Positions 1-7,911 of a stretch of 54,918 nucleotides of DNA are shown here, one piece after another. Source of the DNA: CAIUPE01 sp046092445 (GTDB lineage: Bacteria > Pseudomonadota > Alphaproteobacteria > Rhizobiales > Beijerinckiaceae); NCBI GenBank assembly GCA_046092445.1, contig JBJTDR010000030.1, positions 1-54,918 of the forward strand, in the 5' to 3' direction. The notes beneath the pieces were generated by a model. The model was not told the origin of the DNA, ran no database searches, and saw only the letters and a program-made list of their open reading frames with translations. A program made the position numbers and the translations under genes. Position 1 is the first letter of the stretch, and each line of letters starts with the position of its first letter.

Positions 1-903
1 CGCATGCCGAAGGTTCAGGAAGTTGTGAAGAACTTTTTCGGCAAGGAACCGCACAAGGGCGTCAATCCGGATGAAGTCGTCGCCATCGGTGCAGCCGTTC
101 AGGCGGGCGTTCTCCAAGGTGACGTGAAGGATGTTCTCCTGCTTGACGTGACCCCGCTGTCGTTGGGCATCGAGACTTTGGGCGGCGTGTTCACCCGCTT
201 GATCGACCGCAACACAACGATCCCGACCAAGAAGAGCCAGATATTCTCGACCGCTGAAGACAATCAGACGGCGGTGACGATTCGCGTTTTCCAGGGTGAG
301 CGCGAAATGGCGCAGGATAATAAGAGCCTCGGCCAGTTCGACCTGGTTGGTCTGCCGTCCGCTCCGCGTGGTGTGCCACAGATTGAAGTCACCTTCGATA
401 TCGACGCGAACGGCATCGTCAATGTGTCTGCAAAAGATAAGGCGACGAATAAGGAACAGCAAATCCGCATTCAGGCATCGGGTGGTCTGTCAGACGCCGA
501 GATTGAGAAGATGGTGAAAGATGCGGAAGCTCACGCTGCCGAGGATAAGGAAAGGCGTGAATTGGTCGAAGCCCGAAATCACGGAGAGAGCCTGATTCAT
601 TCGACCGAGAAGTCAATGGCCGAGTTCGGTGAAAAAGTCGGCGCTGCTGAAAAAAGTACGATCGATACCGCAATGGAAGCCTTGAAGACTGCATTGACCG
701 GGGACGACTCGGAAGCCATCAAGGCACGCACCAATGACCTGATGCAGGCCTCCATGAAGCTCGGTGAAGCCATGTATGCGAGCCAGCAGGAGTCGGGTGG
801 CGACGGTGACCTGGGCTCGGATGCCCGTGATCCGGATAAGGATGACGTCATTGATGCAGAATTCCGCGAAGTCAGCGACGATGACAAGAAGAGGCGGGCC
901 TGA
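1..903 (+). CDS. dnaK: Chaperone DnaK (Hsp70), C-terminal part
   Basis: This is the last 300 codons of the Hsp70 chaperone; the reading frame is open to the left window edge, so the ATPase N-terminus lies outside. Visible are the end of the nucleotide-binding domain (VVAIGAAVQAGVL), the interdomain linker DVLLLDVTPLSLG, the beta-sandwich substrate-binding domain (GGVFTRLIDRNTTIP) and the helical lid. The tail ends in DVIDAEFREV, close to the conserved EVxD-type terminus of proteobacterial DnaK. It refolds proteins with its co-chaperones DnaJ (next gene, same strand) and GrpE (encoded 6 kb away on the other strand). The 125-bp gap before dnaJ shows no obvious gene. The identification is secure. 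Confidence 0.97.
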   Translation, partial: RMPKVQEVVKNFFGKEPHKGVNPDEVVAIGAAVQAGVLQGDVKDVLLLDVTPLSLGIETLGGVFTRLIDRNTTIPTKKSQIFSTAEDNQTAVTIRVFQGEREMAQDNKSLGQFDLVGLPSAPRGVPQIEVTFDIDANGIVNVSAKDKATNKEQQIRIQASGGLSDAEIEKMVKDAEAHAAEDKERRELVEARNHGESLIHSTEKSMAEFGEKVGAAEKSTIDTAMEALKTALTGDDSEAIKARTNDLMQASMKLGEAMYASQQESGGDGDLGSDARDPDKDDVIDAEFREVSDDDKKRRA

Positions 904-1028
904 TAAGGGTTTTGCATGATCGGCCGTTACACCCTGATCGACGAAGCGCCCGGTGCCGGAAGGTGCCGGGTTCCGTCTATGTTGTGTAGTGAGCGATCAG
1001 GCTCCGATCGATCGGTAATGGTCTGAAG

Positions 1029-2165
1029 ATGAACAAGCGCGATTATTATGAAGTTCTTGGCGTACCGAAAACGGCGAGCGAGGCTGAGCTGAAATCTGCC
1101 TTTCGAAAGCTCGCAATGAAGTATCACCCCGATCGTAATTCTGGTGACTCTGCTGCGGAAGCGAGGTTCAAGGAAATCAACGAGGCTTATCAAATTCTCT
1201 CCGACCCGCAGAAACGACCGGCTTATGATCGTTATGGCCACGCAGCATTCGAGCAGGGCGGTGGAGCTGGATCGGGAGGCTTCACGGGCGATTTTGGTGC
1301 CTCGATGTCAGATATCTTCGAAGATCTCTTTGGTGATCTCGGCGGTCGCAGTCGTCAACGTCAATCCGGTGGCCGCGAGCGTGGCGCGGATATTCGATAC
1401 AGCCTCGAAATCTCTCTGGATGAAGCGTTCTCGGGCAAGACTGTCAGCATTACAATTCCGACGTCAATGGCGTGCGAGCCCTGTGGTGGAACGGGCGCAA
1501 AGGCCGGTTCCAAACCGAAAACCTGCCCGACCTGCGGCGGACATGGCCGTGTCCGGGCCAGTCAGGGGTTCTTCTCGATTGAGCGAACCTGTCCACGCTG
1601 TCAGGGACGCGGTGAGATCATCGATGACCCCTGCCGTCAATGTGGTGGCGCAGGGCGTACCAAAAAAGATCGGACATTGTCGGTCAATATTCCAGCAGGC
1701 GTTGAGGATGGAACCCGGATTCGTCTCGGTGGCGAAGGAGAGGGAGGCTTGCGGGGCGGCCCTGCTGGCGATCTTTACATTTTTCTGACTATTAGTCGGC
1801 ATTCCTATCTCAGACGTGACGGTGCTGACCTTTATTGCATGGTGCCGATTTCATTCACGCTGGCTGCTCTAGGGGGGCAGATCAATATTCCCGTTATCGG
1901 CGGTGAGATGAAACAGGTCACAGTCCCGGAAGGAACGCAAACTGGTCGACAAATCCGGTTGCGGGAAATGGGAATGCCCGTCCTGCGGTCGCGTGAAAGG
2001 GGTGATCTTTATGTTCAGGTTGTGGTCGAGACACCACAGAAGTTGACTTCTCGTCAGCGTGAGCTGTTGCGCGAGCTGGAAGCCGGTAAAGGCGAGGATA
2101 GTGCCAATGATCAGGCAGGTTTTTTCGAGAAGATGAAAAGTTTTATTTCGGGCAGCAGTGATTGA
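1029..2165 (+). CDS. dnaJ: Chaperone DnaJ (Hsp40)
   Basis: This full-length (378 aa) type I Hsp40 stimulates the DnaK ATPase and presents unfolded clients in the cytoplasm. The J domain occupies about residues 1-70 with the essential HPD (YHPDRN). A Gly/Phe-rich linker follows (about 75-110). Four zinc-binding repeats are visible around residues 145-215: CEPCGGTG, CPTCGGHG, CPRCQGRG and CRQCGGAG. The C-terminal substrate-binding domains complete the protein. It lies directly downstream of dnaK, the usual alphaproteobacterial arrangement. The start ATG is supported by the immediate DYYEVLGV motif. Confidence 0.97.
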   Translation: MNKRDYYEVLGVPKTASEAELKSAFRKLAMKYHPDRNSGDSAAEARFKEINEAYQILSDPQKRPAYDRYGHAAFEQGGGAGSGGFTGDFGASMSDIFEDLFGDLGGRSRQRQSGGRERGADIRYSLEISLDEAFSGKTVSITIPTSMACEPCGGTGAKAGSKPKTCPTCGGHGRVRASQGFFSIERTCPRCQGRGEIIDDPCRQCGGAGRTKKDRTLSVNIPAGVEDGTRIRLGGEGEGGLRGGPAGDLYIFLTISRHSYLRRDGADLYCMVPISFTLAALGGQINIPVIGGEMKQVTVPEGTQTGRQIRLREMGMPVLRSRERGDLYVQVVVETPQKLTSRQRELLRELEAGKGEDSANDQAGFFEKMKSFISGSSD

Positions 2166-2229
2166 GTGTGAAAATTGACGTTACGCATGCGTTGTTCAAA
2201 ATGCCGTCAACAGGATTTGGAGGCGATCA

Positions 2230-3003
2230 TTGCGCAGTTTGAAAGAAAAGCTGGGCGGAAAACGATCTTGTAGATTTAAATCCGCAGATCAGGAAACTCA
2301 AACTGCCCGCTTCGGTCGTGCGGTTGCAGATAATGCCCGCTTCATCGGCACTTGGTTTAACAGACCGCTTGTAACGGGAGCCCTTGTTCCGTCAGGCGCT
2401 GATCTCGCCCGCATGATGGCGTATTATGTTGATTCTGATCGGTCCGGTCCGGTGATTGAACTCGGCCCGGGCACAGGAGTGATCACCGATGCGCTGTTGC
2501 AGAGAGGCATCGCCGAGGAACGCCTCATCCTGATCGAATATGACACCGATTTCTGCACATTGTTGCGCAAGCGATTTCCCAGAGCCCTCGTGATTCAGGG
2601 GGACGCCTACACGCTACAGAAGACGATTGACTCTTGTCTTGCAGGGAAAGTGGCAGCAATTGTTTCGGGGTTGCCTCTCTTCAACAAGCCCGAATCAATG
2701 CGGATCCGTCTCCTGAGGGATGCGTTCAATATATTGCAGAAAGGGGCCCCCTTTATCCAATTCACATACGCCGTGGTCTCGCCAATCCCATTGCGCGCCA
2801 GAGGCTTCATTGCCGAGCGTTCCGCCCGTGTATGGCGCAATGTGCCGCCTGCGCGCGTCTGGGTTTATCGTCGTTTCGACGGCCCCCATATCCGCAAGAC
2901 ACGCCGTTCTGCTCTTGTATTGATGCGCCGAATCAGGGAACGCACGGATCGCCTCGGGTCCGATTTGTTCTCGAAGGTGATGTTGAGACGTCCGCCTGTG
3001 TGA
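2230..3003 (+). CDS. pmtA: PmtA-type phospholipid N-methyltransferase
   Basis: This is a 257-residue class I SAM-dependent methyltransferase with the SAM-binding signature ELGPGTGVIT near residue 77. Members of this rhizobial family (PmtA) methylate phosphatidylethanolamine stepwise towards phosphatidylcholine at the inner membrane. The N-terminal stretch FNRPLVTGALVPSG and the motif VSGLPLFN are typical. A TTG start is chosen because a GGAGG ribosome-binding site lies 6 bp upstream at 2219-2223. The position between dnaJ and pyrF matches other Hyphomicrobiales. The substrate is inferred from family and context; a dimethyladenosine-transferase-like rRNA enzyme is a less likely alternative. 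Confidence 0.8.
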   Translation: MRSLKEKLGGKRSCRFKSADQETQTARFGRAVADNARFIGTWFNRPLVTGALVPSGADLARMMAYYVDSDRSGPVIELGPGTGVITDALLQRGIAEERLILIEYDTDFCTLLRKRFPRALVIQGDAYTLQKTIDSCLAGKVAAIVSGLPLFNKPESMRIRLLRDAFNILQKGAPFIQFTYAVVSPIPLRARGFIAERSARVWRNVPPARVWVYRRFDGPHIRKTRRSALVLMRRIRERTDRLGSDLFSKVMLRRPPV

Positions 3004-3028
3004 ACGCGGATTTCCGGAGTCGCGATCA

Positions 3029-3733
3029 ATGCCTAAAATCGACCCGCGCGATCGCCTGATCGTTGCGCTTGACGTTCCCAACCTCGCTTCCGCCGAAGCC
3101 ATGGTTTCTCGTCTCGGCGACCGTGTCACCTTTTACAAAGTCGGGATGGAATTGGCATATAGTGGTGGTTTGTTATTTGTCCGCCGCCTTGCCGATGCCG
3201 GCAAGAAGGTCTTTCTCGATCTCAAACTCCATGACATTCCCAATACGGTCGAAAAAGCAACCGCACAGGTCGCCGATCTCGGTGCAACATTCCTCACGGT
3301 TCACGCCTTCCCTCAGACGATGAAGGCGGCGGTCAAAGGTCGTGGTGCGGGTTCACTGAAGATTCTCGCCGTCACCGTGATGACCTCTTACGACGATGCC
3401 GACCTTGTCGAGGCCGGTTATGCACTCGGCGTGAAGGATTTGGTCGAGCGCCGCGCCAGACAGGCACACGCCATTGGCGTCGACGGCCTGATCCTGTCCC
3501 CCGAAGAAGTCTCTGCCATGCGCGCACTCCTCGGCCCTGACATCACGCTGATCACACCCGGCATTCGCCCGTCTGGCAGCGCTGCCGGCGACCAAAAGCG
3601 CATCATGACGCCCGCCAACGCGATCAAGGCCGGTGCGGATTATCTGGTGATTGGCCGTCCTGTCACACAAGCAGACGATCCAAAAACATCCGCCGAGGCG
3701 ATTATTGCTGAAATTCGTTCCGTGGCCGGTTGA
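3029..3733 (+). CDS. pyrF: Orotidine 5'-phosphate decarboxylase
   Basis: The 234-aa protein catalyses the last step of UMP synthesis, decarboxylating OMP. The diagnostic active-site motif DLKLHDIPNTV is present around residues 66-76, and the phosphate-binding end of the TIM barrel reads TPGIRPSG and YLVIGRPVTQ. Length and motifs are standard for the short bacterial form. It starts at ATG with GGAG upstream, 25 bp after the methyltransferase stop, and is followed by dapB at 61 bp, so a shared transcript is plausible. Confidence 0.96.
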   Translation: MPKIDPRDRLIVALDVPNLASAEAMVSRLGDRVTFYKVGMELAYSGGLLFVRRLADAGKKVFLDLKLHDIPNTVEKATAQVADLGATFLTVHAFPQTMKAAVKGRGAGSLKILAVTVMTSYDDADLVEAGYALGVKDLVERRARQAHAIGVDGLILSPEEVSAMRALLGPDITLITPGIRPSGSAAGDQKRIMTPANAIKAGADYLVIGRPVTQADDPKTSAEAIIAEIRSVAG

Positions 3734-3794
3734 CCGCACGATCCGGATCGCGTTTTGTCGTGTTCGGAACATCAATTGAAGTGAGGGGGTCGGA

Positions 3795-4613
3795 ATGTCC
3801 GGCAATCGGCTGATCGTGGTCGGCGCTGGTGGCCGCATGGGGCGCATGCTCGTGCGGACCATCGCCGAAACATCTGGCGCTGTGCTTTCCGGCGCCATTG
3901 AAGCGCAGGCGTCACCGTTCATCGGGCAGGATTCAGGCCTGCTCGCCGGTATTGGCCCAAACGGCGTTCTGATAAGTGACGATCCCTTGCCGCTTTTTGC
4001 AGCGAGTGATGCAGTCATCGATTTTACCGTTCCCAAAGCCACCACAGACTTCGCCGCTCTGGCCGCGCAAGCCCGCATCGTCCATGTTGTCGGCACAACC
4101 GGTATGCAGCCGGGTGATCTCGCAAAGCTCGAAGCCGCTGCGCGCCACGCGGTTATCATCCGCTCGGGCAATATGAGCCTCGGCGTCAATTTGCTGGCCG
4201 CCTTGGTCAAGCGCGTGGCACAAACGCTCGGCGAAGACTTCGACATTGAAATCCTCGAAATGCATCATCGCATGAAGGTCGATGCGCCCTCGGGTACTGC
4301 CCTGCTGCTCGGTGAAGCCGCTGCTGCCGGGCGCAACATCCCGCTCGATGACGCCCATTCCGTCCGCGTACGCGACGGCCACACCGGTGCCCGCGAACCC
4401 GGCACAATCGGCTTTGCGACACTGCGCGGCGGGTCGGTGGTGGGCGATCACAGCGTGATTTTTGCGGGCGCTTCAGAGCGCATTACCCTCTCTCATCACG
4501 CCGAAAACCGTGAAATCTTCGCGCGCGGTGCTGTCCGCGCTGCCCTTTGGGGCCATGGCCGCAAGCCGGGCCTTTACTCGATGATGGATGTGCTTGGTCT
4601 GGGTGATATCTGA
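3795..4613 (+). CDS. dapB: 4-hydroxy-tetrahydrodipicolinate reductase
   Basis: The 272-aa enzyme reduces hydroxytetrahydrodipicolinate with NAD(P)H in the diaminopimelate/lysine pathway, feeding peptidoglycan and lysine. The N-terminal Rossmann motif is VGAGGRMGRM, and the catalytic HHRxK segment appears as EMHHRMKVDAPSGTA around residue 155. A GAGGGG ribosome-binding site precedes the ATG. It sits 23 bp before gpmA and probably shares its transcript. Nothing unusual is seen in the active site. Confidence 0.96.
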   Translation: MSGNRLIVVGAGGRMGRMLVRTIAETSGAVLSGAIEAQASPFIGQDSGLLAGIGPNGVLISDDPLPLFAASDAVIDFTVPKATTDFAALAAQARIVHVVGTTGMQPGDLAKLEAAARHAVIIRSGNMSLGVNLLAALVKRVAQTLGEDFDIEILEMHHRMKVDAPSGTALLLGEAAAAGRNIPLDDAHSVRVRDGHTGAREPGTIGFATLRGGSVVGDHSVIFAGASERITLSHHAENREIFARGAVRAALWGHGRKPGLYSMMDVLGLGDI

Positions 4614-4636
4614 CCGCTGCTGAATGGGAGAAATCT

Positions 4637-5257
4637 ATGGATCGTTTGCTTGTACTTGTCCGTCACGGCCAGAGTGACTGGAACCTCAAAAATCTCTTCA
4701 CCGGCTGGAAGGATCCCGACCTCACCGATAAAGGCGTTGGCGAGGCGAAAGCCGCGGGCCAGCGCCTCAAATCCCTCGGCCTCACCTTCGATGTCGCCTT
4801 CACCTCCGATCTCACCCGCGCGCAGCATACCTGCTATCTGATCCTTGGCGAACTCGGCCAGCCCACGCTCACCACAATCCGGGAGCAGGCACTCAACGAA
4901 CGCGATTACGGCGAACTTTCGGGCCTCAACAAGGACGACGCCCGCGCCAAATGGGGCGAAGAGCAGGTGCATCTCTGGCGCCGGTCCTACGACGTCCCGC
5001 CTCCCGGCGGCGAAAGCCTCAAAGATACGGTTGCCCGCGTTCTACCCTACTATTGTCAGGAAATTCTCCCTCGCGTTCTGCGTGGAGAGCGCGTCATCGT
5101 GGCGGCGCATGGCAATTCGCTCCGCGCGCTTGTCATGGTGCTTGATGGCTTGACCCCTGCCACCATCCCGTCGATGGAACTCGATACCGGCGTCCCGCTT
5201 GTCTACCGCCTCAAAACAGACTCCACCGTCGATACCAAACAGGTTCTGTCCGCCTGA
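4637..5257 (+). CDS. gpmA: 2,3-bisphosphoglycerate-dependent phosphoglycerate mutase
   Basis: The 206-aa protein interconverts 3- and 2-phosphoglycerate in glycolysis and gluconeogenesis. The phosphohistidine motif RHGQSDWN is at residues 9-16, the acid-base region reads NERDYGELSG, and the second catalytic histidine lies in VAAHGNSLRAL. The length is that of the shorter alphaproteobacterial form. GGGAG precedes the ATG. Its stop codon overlaps the start of the next gene by one base (TGATG), so the acetyltransferase is translationally coupled. Confidence 0.95.
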   Translation: MDRLLVLVRHGQSDWNLKNLFTGWKDPDLTDKGVGEAKAAGQRLKSLGLTFDVAFTSDLTRAQHTCYLILGELGQPTLTTIREQALNERDYGELSGLNKDDARAKWGEEQVHLWRRSYDVPPPGGESLKDTVARVLPYYCQEILPRVLRGERVIVAAHGNSLRALVMVLDGLTPATIPSMELDTGVPLVYRLKTDSTVDTKQVLSA

Positions 5258-5766
5258 TGGAAATCCGCCTGCTCAATGCGGATGAAGCCCGCGCCCGCAT
5301 TCCGGAACTCGCGCTCATCCTGCATGATTGTGTCGTCAAAGGCGCATCGGTAGGCTTCATGAACCCGTTCAGCATGGCCGAAGCCATCGGCTTTTATGCT
5401 GAATGCGCGGAAAATGTCGCAAATAGCGAAGCGTTTCTCTTCGCAGCTTTTGTAGACGGTCGCGCAGTCGGCACCGTGCAGCTTATCCCGAGCCGCAAGC
5501 CAAACCAGCCGCACCGCGGCGATATCATCAAAATGCTGGTACATTCCATCCACCGCAATCAGGGCTTCGGCGCAGCACTTCTGAAAGCCGCCGAGGACGA
5601 GGCGCACCGCCGTGGCCTCACCCTTCTCACGCTGGATACGGCGGGCGCTGATGGCGAGCGGTTCTACGAATGCGCCGGCTATAGCCGCGCGGGCATCATC
5701 CCCGATTTCGCCCTGTGGCCCGATGGTGGCTACTGCGACACGGTGATCTACTACAAGAAAATATGA
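5257..5766 (+). CDS. GNAT family N-acetyltransferase
   Basis: This 169-aa protein has the GNAT fold: a substrate-binding N-terminus, the acetyl-CoA pyrophosphate-binding region around residues 95-110 (MLVHSIHRNQGFGAALL), and the beta-bulge and C-terminal motif ERFYECAGYSRAG. It would transfer an acetyl group from acetyl-CoA to an unknown amine. It overlaps gpmA by one base and is the last gene of that run. The natural substrate cannot be read from the sequence. Confidence 0.85.
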   Translation: MEIRLLNADEARARIPELALILHDCVVKGASVGFMNPFSMAEAIGFYAECAENVANSEAFLFAAFVDGRAVGTVQLIPSRKPNQPHRGDIIKMLVHSIHRNQGFGAALLKAAEDEAHRRGLTLLTLDTAGADGERFYECAGYSRAGIIPDFALWPDGGYCDTVIYYKKI

Positions 5767-5788
5767 TCCCACGCCGAACGGCACGGAT

Positions 5789-5814
5789 AATATATATACT
5801 TGTGTATCTATATT
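5789..5814. promoter_or_regulatory. AT-rich inverted repeat, probable VapB/VapC operator
   Basis: Arms AATATATATAC and GTATCTATATT, separated by the four bases TTGT, form an 11-bp inverted repeat with one mismatch. It lies 50 bp upstream of the vapB start in an otherwise unremarkable intergenic region. VapB and FitA-type antitoxins are known to autoregulate by binding TATAC/GTATA-type palindromes, so it is read here as the module's operator. Binding itself is inferred. Confidence 0.6.
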
Positions 5815-5863
5815 TTTCAGCGTAATGTTGCATCCCTAAGCAGGGTCGGGAAAGGTGTGTCCA

Positions 5864-6109
5864 ATGACCGAGCGCGCCAAGATTTTTACTACGGGCGGCA
5901 GTCAGGCCGTGCGATTGCCCAAGGCTTTCCGCTTTGAAACGGGTGAGGTCTTCATCCGCCGGAACGCGCAGACCGGCGAGGTGGTCCTGTCTGAAAAGCC
6001 CGCATCCTCATGGCTGTCCTTCTATGAAATCGTTGCACACACGGATGTACCTGACGAGTTCATGGCTGATCGCAAGGACTCGCCACCTGAGCGCGGGAGT
6101 GTTTTTTGA
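5864..6109 (+). CDS. vapB: Type II antitoxin, VapB (AbrB/SpoVT-fold)
   Basis: This 81-aa protein begins with a swapped-hairpin AbrB domain (AKIFTTGGSQAVRLPKAFRF), which binds operator DNA; the C-terminal tail would wrap the toxin. An upstream in-frame GTG at 5855 exists, but ATG at 5864 is preferred because GGGAAAGG (5848-5855) is correctly spaced for it. Its stop overlaps the toxin start by four bases, the standard layout of these modules. The antitoxin neutralises the PIN toxin and represses the pair. Confidence 0.88.
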   Translation: MTERAKIFTTGGSQAVRLPKAFRFETGEVFIRRNAQTGEVVLSEKPASSWLSFYEIVAHTDVPDEFMADRKDSPPERGSVF

Positions 6110-6513
6110 GCCTCTATCTGCTCGAAACCAACATTGCCAGCATGGTCATCAAGGACAGCAGTCCGTCCCTGAAAGCCCGAATCCTCTCCTTGCAAAGTGA
6201 TGATATTCTGACGATTTCCGTCATCACCGAAGCGGAGTTGCGTTTTGGCGTTGCCAAGCGCGGTTCTCCCAAAGGACTTTCCGAGCGGGTCGAAGCATTT
6301 CTGGAGCGCGTTGCCATCATGCCTTGGACGCCGGTGATCTCGCCCGTCTGTGCGGAAATGCGGACGTCCTGCGAAGCGGCCGGTGTCACTCTCGGCGCGC
6401 TTGATATGATGATCGCCGCCCACGCAAAATCTCTGGGCGCTACCCTCGTCAGTGATGACGGCATTTTTCGGCGTATCCCCGGCGCGTTATCAATCGAGAA
6501 CTGGCATCAATGA
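6106..6513 (+). CDS. vapC: Type II toxin VapC, PIN-domain ribonuclease
   Basis: The 135-aa PIN-domain protein starts at TTG overlapping the vapB stop. VapC toxins cleave tRNA or rRNA using a Mg-binding acidic cluster. Here the first acidic position, normally Asp in LLDTN, is Glu (LLETN, residue 7). The other positions are present: Glu in ITEAELRFG, Asp in LDMMIAAHA and Asp in SDDGIF. The conservative first-site change may weaken or simply shift metal binding. The TTG start keeps toxin translation dependent on vapB. Confidence 0.88.
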   Translation: MSLYLLETNIASMVIKDSSPSLKARILSLQSDDILTISVITEAELRFGVAKRGSPKGLSERVEAFLERVAIMPWTPVISPVCAEMRTSCEAAGVTLGALDMMIAAHAKSLGATLVSDDGIFRRIPGALSIENWHQ

Positions 6514-6550
6514 TAAGCCAATAATCGCTTCTCGGAAGGGTTTCCAAATC

Positions 6551-7165
6551 ATGCTCGTTCAACCCGGCGTCCATTACTATCCCGGCTGGCTCTCGCCGGA
6601 GGGGCAGGAGGCGCTTGTCACAGAGCTTGAGACTGCGCTGGAAATCGCGCCATGGTTCCAACCGACCATGCCGCGCTGGGGCACGCCCTTTTCCGTCCGC
6701 ATGACCAATCTCGGGCCTCTCGGCTGGGTTTCGGACAAATCTGGCTATCGCTATCAGGTGCTCCATCCCGACACCGGAAATCCATGGCCCCAACTGCCCG
6801 AATCCATCCGCGATCTCTGGCGTGATGTGGCCCATTATCCCCATCCGCCCGAAGCCTGCCTTGTCAATTATTATGGTGGCAAGGCCAAAATGGGCCTGCA
6901 TCAGGATCGCGACGAGGCCGATTTCGACGCGCCCGTTGTCTCCCTGTCGCTTGGCGATGACGCCCTTTTCCGGATTGGCACTTTGGAGCGCGACGGACCA
7001 ACCACATCGCTGAAACTGAAATCGGGCGATGTTCTTGTCTTCGGCGGACCTGCCCGCCTTGCTTTTCATGGGATTGACCGAATTTATCCCGGATCTTCAA
7101 CCCTGCTCCGCGAGGGCGGCCGGATCAATATGACATTGCGGCGGGTCACATACCCCGCCGCCTAA
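6551..7165 (+). CDS. alkB: AlkB-type 2-oxoglutarate/Fe(II) dioxygenase (DNA repair)
   Basis: This 204-aa protein belongs to the AlkB family, which removes 1-methyladenine and 3-methylcytosine lesions by oxidative demethylation. The iron triad is visible as HQD (GLHQDRDE) and the distal His in AFHGIDR, and the 2-oxoglutarate-binding Arg pair as RINMTLRR. The N-terminus GVHYYPGWLSPEGQEAL is typical. The frame extends further upstream, but the ATG at 6551 gives the family start and avoids overlap with vapC. No ada or other repair gene is adjacent. Confidence 0.93.
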   Translation: MLVQPGVHYYPGWLSPEGQEALVTELETALEIAPWFQPTMPRWGTPFSVRMTNLGPLGWVSDKSGYRYQVLHPDTGNPWPQLPESIRDLWRDVAHYPHPPEACLVNYYGGKAKMGLHQDRDEADFDAPVVSLSLGDDALFRIGTLERDGPTTSLKLKSGDVLVFGGPARLAFHGIDRIYPGSSTLLREGGRINMTLRRVTYPAA

Positions 7166-7172
7166 CTCGTTA

Positions 7173-7787
7173 TCACGCAGAAACGTCGAGTCCTGCCGCG
7201 CCGGTTGGCTTTGGTCCGCCTTTCGAGACGCCGACGAGCGCCGGACGCAACGGCCTGTCACCGATCATATACCCCGCCTGCACAACCTGTGTCACCGTGC
7301 CATGCGGCAGGCTCTCATCCGGAACCTCAAACATCGCCTGATGCCGGTTCGGGTCGAAGCGTTCCCCTTTCGGCTCAAGCTTTTTCACGCCATGGCGCTC
7401 CAGCGTTTTCAGAAGATCGCGCTCGGTGAGTTCAATCCCTTCGATCAGCGCCTTGAACGGTCCATCCGCCGCCGCCGCAACATCGGTCGGAACACTTTCC
7501 AGACCACGGCGTACATTATCTGCAACCGAGAGGATATCGCGCGCAAAATTTGTCACCGCGTAGAGTCTGCTATCGGCAATTTCCCTCTCCGTCCGTCGGC
7601 GGAGATTTTCCATGTCCGCAAGCGTCCGTAACGCCTTGTCTTTCAAGTTCGCATTTTCCGCATTCAACGCTTCAATGACAGCGTGAATCTCAGCTTCGGT
7701 TTTGCATGAACCTGGCGCCGCTGCCGACGGCTGATCGGATGCAGGTGTTTCGGACGTTGCCGAACTCTCGGTGTCTTCATTACTCAT
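7173..7787 (-). CDS. grpE: Nucleotide exchange factor GrpE
   Basis: The 204-aa protein has an acidic, low-complexity N-terminus (residues 1-30), a long coiled coil with NLKDKALRTLADMENLRRR, and the C-terminal beta domain with GERFDPNRHQAMFEV and GTVTQVVQAGYMIGDRPLRPALV. It releases ADP from DnaK as a homodimer. It is transcribed towards alkB and lies 124 bp downstream of the glnD stop; that gap probably holds its promoter, though no convincing heat-shock box was found. The hrcA gene often found next to it is absent here. Confidence 0.95.
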   Translation of the reverse strand: MSNEDTESSATSETPASDQPSAAAPGSCKTEAEIHAVIEALNAENANLKDKALRTLADMENLRRRTEREIADSRLYAVTNFARDILSVADNVRRGLESVPTDVAAAADGPFKALIEGIELTERDLLKTLERHGVKKLEPKGERFDPNRHQAMFEVPDESLPHGTVTQVVQAGYMIGDRPLRPALVGVSKGGPKPTGAAGLDVSA

Positions 7788-7911
7788 GGTGGTGTAATCA
7801 ATTCCCGTTTCTGAAAGAGTAGAGCGGATATCATGTCTCAGAGGTTAAAAATCAAGATAGTAGATTGTCTTTAGCGCATGACTTACGCAAAATATCCTGC
7901 ATTTTTCGATA

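Noticed and set aside
3353..4246. 297-codon minus-strand frame across pyrF and dapB
   Set aside because: It spans two well-supported plus-strand genes and looks like low-complexity Arg/Ala/Ser-rich antisense translation.
7788..7911. Heat-shock (RpoH) promoter before grpE
   Set aside because: A CTTGAT element is present on the minus strand, but no matching -10 element at acceptable spacing was seen.
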